A DNA stretch of 5,541 nucleotides from Candidatus Heimdallarchaeota archaeon. GTDB taxonomy: Archaea > Asgardarchaeota > Njordarchaeia > Njordarchaeales > JAMOTR01. Positions 4,099-5,541 of the stretch are shown in pieces. The notes beneath the pieces were generated by a model. The model had not been told where the DNA came from and ran no database searches. It worked only from the letters and a program-made list of their open reading frames with translations. Location of the stretch: positions 1 through 5,541 of the forward strand of contig JAMOTR010000053.1 of the NCBI GenBank assembly GCA_027068385.1, in the 5' to 3' direction. The stretch's first letter is position 1. Every line of letters starts with the position of its first letter. A program made the translations under genes and the position numbers.

Positions 4099-5541
4099 GT
4101 GGAGGTACGTAGAATTTTGATACACGTTATAAACCACCTCTCGAGCTTAGAAAGGGGAGACGAACTTCTGGAGTGCTTCCTTAAAAAGTTAGTTCAGAAC
4201 ATGTTAGATTGGGGTATTAAGGATGATAAGATCCTCAAGGAGATCTCCATTTATCGGCTTGAGAAGGACCCAGCTTCGGCCCGGCATCTGCTTAGTGTGA
4301 TTCGCTCCTCTTTATCGTGCGAGTTTCTTAAGAAGATCTTAGCTCTTATAAGGCCGCTAAACGTGGACGAGGATACGTTTCTAGAAGCGGCATCGTTAAT
4401 AAGGAGCGTATGTAAGGACGAGTACTCTGGGTTAAGGAACTCTGTGAGGTTAGCGGCTTCTTACATATTAGCGAACAAGAGTTCTATAATCACTCCGAAA
4501 GACGTGCGCGACGCGGCTGCGGAAATAGGGGATCCGGAGGCTTATCGGGCGGCTATTCGCGTCATAAGAGGGGATAGGGAAAGCCTCCTCACTCAGGTCG
4601 TGAGCCCGGAGCCCCTCTTTAATTTGCCCGAAGAGAAGATACCATACGGATATATCTTAAGGCTATTCTCGACGTTATCGACGCTAAATAAAGGCTTCTA
4701 TACTCGCCTCTCCGGACCCGATAAGAAGTCCATGAAAAAGGCGTTGAGTAGGTTCCAGAGGGAGTTCGAAGCCGCGGGTCGGAACACGCGCGTCGGCTCT
4801 TACCTCGATAGGCTGCGCGTCATGGCTCGGTTATACGAGGGGTCGTTCTTAAGGGAGCCGTATCCTAGTTTCCTACTAGAACTAGAAAGGCTCCTTATGA
4901 CCGTCCTCAAGAGCTCGTCCTCCGACGTATTTAAGAACATGCGTAACTCGGTAAGATCAATAGTAGAGAAGGCCTCAAAGTTGGGCGTTATGCTAACGTC
5001 TCATGAGATCATAAGTCATACGTTCGTACCCCCTCTAGAGGACATCGTGATCGGGATAAGATACCGCGGGCGCGAGCTGGGAAGACCTATAGTGAGGCTT
5101 ATATCGCTACTCGTACCCGACCTTAAGGAGATGACTTACCTGTCGGACGGCTTCCCGGACGCGCTTTTCGCGATTAACTCGTTGTATCCCGAGGAAATAT
5201 ACGTAGGTAGATACATACACGTGGGCATAGAGGCTTATGTATTCGATCGCGACGACATGATAAAGACGAAGGAGAGGATCTTCAAGAAGACCTTATCGAA
5301 CCTCGTTGAGAAGTTTAAGGACTCGAACGATAGGGTATCGCAAGCGAAGGCCTCAGCGCGTGCGGTGAGCTTAGCTGAAGGGCGCGCTTACGTTTGGGGC
5401 CTCGTCCCTCACCTTGTAAACAAGCGCGAGTCTTCCTCTTTATACCAGCTGTTGAACCCTATTATAAAGAACATAGAGGACCGTCTTGTGAGATTATACG
5501 CGTTCATGCGCGCCCTATGGGCCGGTTATGAGGGCATGCTA
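4099..5541 (+). CDS. Long helical protein of unknown function (3' end outside window)
   Basis: The frame is open from GTG 4099 to the last base: 481 codons with no stop, after an in-frame TAA at 4087-4089. Its length, codon choice (AGG, ATA, GAG, AAG) and alternation of hydrophobic and charged residues all indicate a real gene. Starts could be GTG 4099, TTG 4117 (10 nt after ggaggt) or ATG 4201. I do not recognise the family. The product is soluble and mainly helical, with no signal peptide, no membrane segment, and no P-loop, nuclease or methylase motif that I can see. An R-N-S-V-R heptad-like segment occurs at residues ~113-117 and again at ~282-286, each followed by a similar helix, which suggests a HEAT-like or other solenoid. 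A less helical part around residues 310-395 contains G-I-R-Y-R-G-R-E-L-G and Y-V-G-R-Y-I-H-V-G. The gene is divergent from the TPR-protein gene. Any function would be a guess. Confidence 0.85.
   Translation, partial: MEVRRILIHVINHLSSLERGDELLECFLKKLVQNMLDWGIKDDKILKEISIYRLEKDPASARHLLSVIRSSLSCEFLKKILALIRPLNVDEDTFLEAASLIRSVCKDEYSGLRNSVRLAASYILANKSSIITPKDVRDAAAEIGDPEAYRAAIRVIRGDRESLLTQVVSPEPLFNLPEEKIPYGYILRLFSTLSTLNKGFYTRLSGPDKKSMKKALSRFQREFEAAGRNTRVGSYLDRLRVMARLYEGSFLREPYPSFLLELERLLMTVLKSSSSDVFKNMRNSVRSIVEKASKLGVMLTSHEIISHTFVPPLEDIVIGIRYRGRELGRPIVRLISLLVPDLKEMTYLSDGFPDALFAINSLYPEEIYVGRYIHVGIEAYVFDRDDMIKTKERIFKKTLSNLVEKFKDSNDRVSQAKASARAVSLAEGRAYVWGLVPHLVNKRESSSLYQLLNPIIKNIEDRLVRLYAFMRALWAGYEGML
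4101..4106 (+). promoter_or_regulatory. Shine-Dalgarno-like GGAGGT that bears on the start choice
   Basis: The hexamer ggaggt is complementary to the archaeal 16S rRNA 3' end. It overlaps the GTG candidate start (4099-4101) and ends 10 nt before an in-frame TTG (4117-4119). If it functions, TTG is the start and the protein is six residues shorter. It would have to be transcribed from the upstream ttttaaga element. Confidence 0.4.

Noticed and set aside
1..5541. CRISPR array, insertion sequence, phage or toxin-antitoxin signatures
   Set aside because: I saw no direct-repeat array, terminal inverted repeats, transposase or small paired genes.

Overview
The window comes from an archaeon, probably a hyperthermophile. 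The central gene is gatE, a subunit of the archaea-specific GatDE Glu-tRNA(Gln) amidotransferase. The visible promoter elements are archaeal TATA boxes about 25 nt from start codons. The single tRNA gene has G-C pairs at 20 of its 21 stem positions and encodes its own CCA end. The proteins are rich in Lys, Glu, Arg and Ile, with many AGG and ATA codons. I cannot name a genus from the sequence.

Layout from left to right: (1) the last 40 codons of a plus-strand gene that looks like truD (tRNA pseudouridine synthase D), truncated by the window edge; (2) a minus-strand MobA-like nucleotidyltransferase gene whose 3' end overlaps truD tail to tail by 63 bp; (3) a 30-bp divergent gap that must hold the promoters of the MobA-like gene and gatE; (4) gatE, whose reading frame has no stop before an antisense tRNA-Arg(GCG) gene and runs right through it; (5) the tRNA-Arg gene on the minus strand; (6) an 11-bp T-rich element on the minus strand that seems to be both the terminator of the next gene and the TATA box of the tRNA; (7) a minus-strand gene for a 429-residue TPR-repeat protein; (8) a roughly 170-bp divergent intergenic region with promoters in both directions; (9) a long plus-strand reading frame for an unrecognised helical protein that is still open at the right edge.

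The left half is themed on tRNA: truD modifies tRNA, gatE converts Glu-tRNA(Gln) to Gln-tRNA(Gln), and a tRNA-Arg gene lies inside the gatE 3' end. The MobA-like gene fits less clearly and may serve molybdopterin or cobamide cofactor synthesis. The right half is a divergent pair of helical-repeat proteins of unknown role (TPR protein and unknown protein) that share an intergenic region. A functional link between them is conjecture. The genome is very compact, with overlapping 3' ends, a 30-bp divergent promoter and a dual-use regulatory element.
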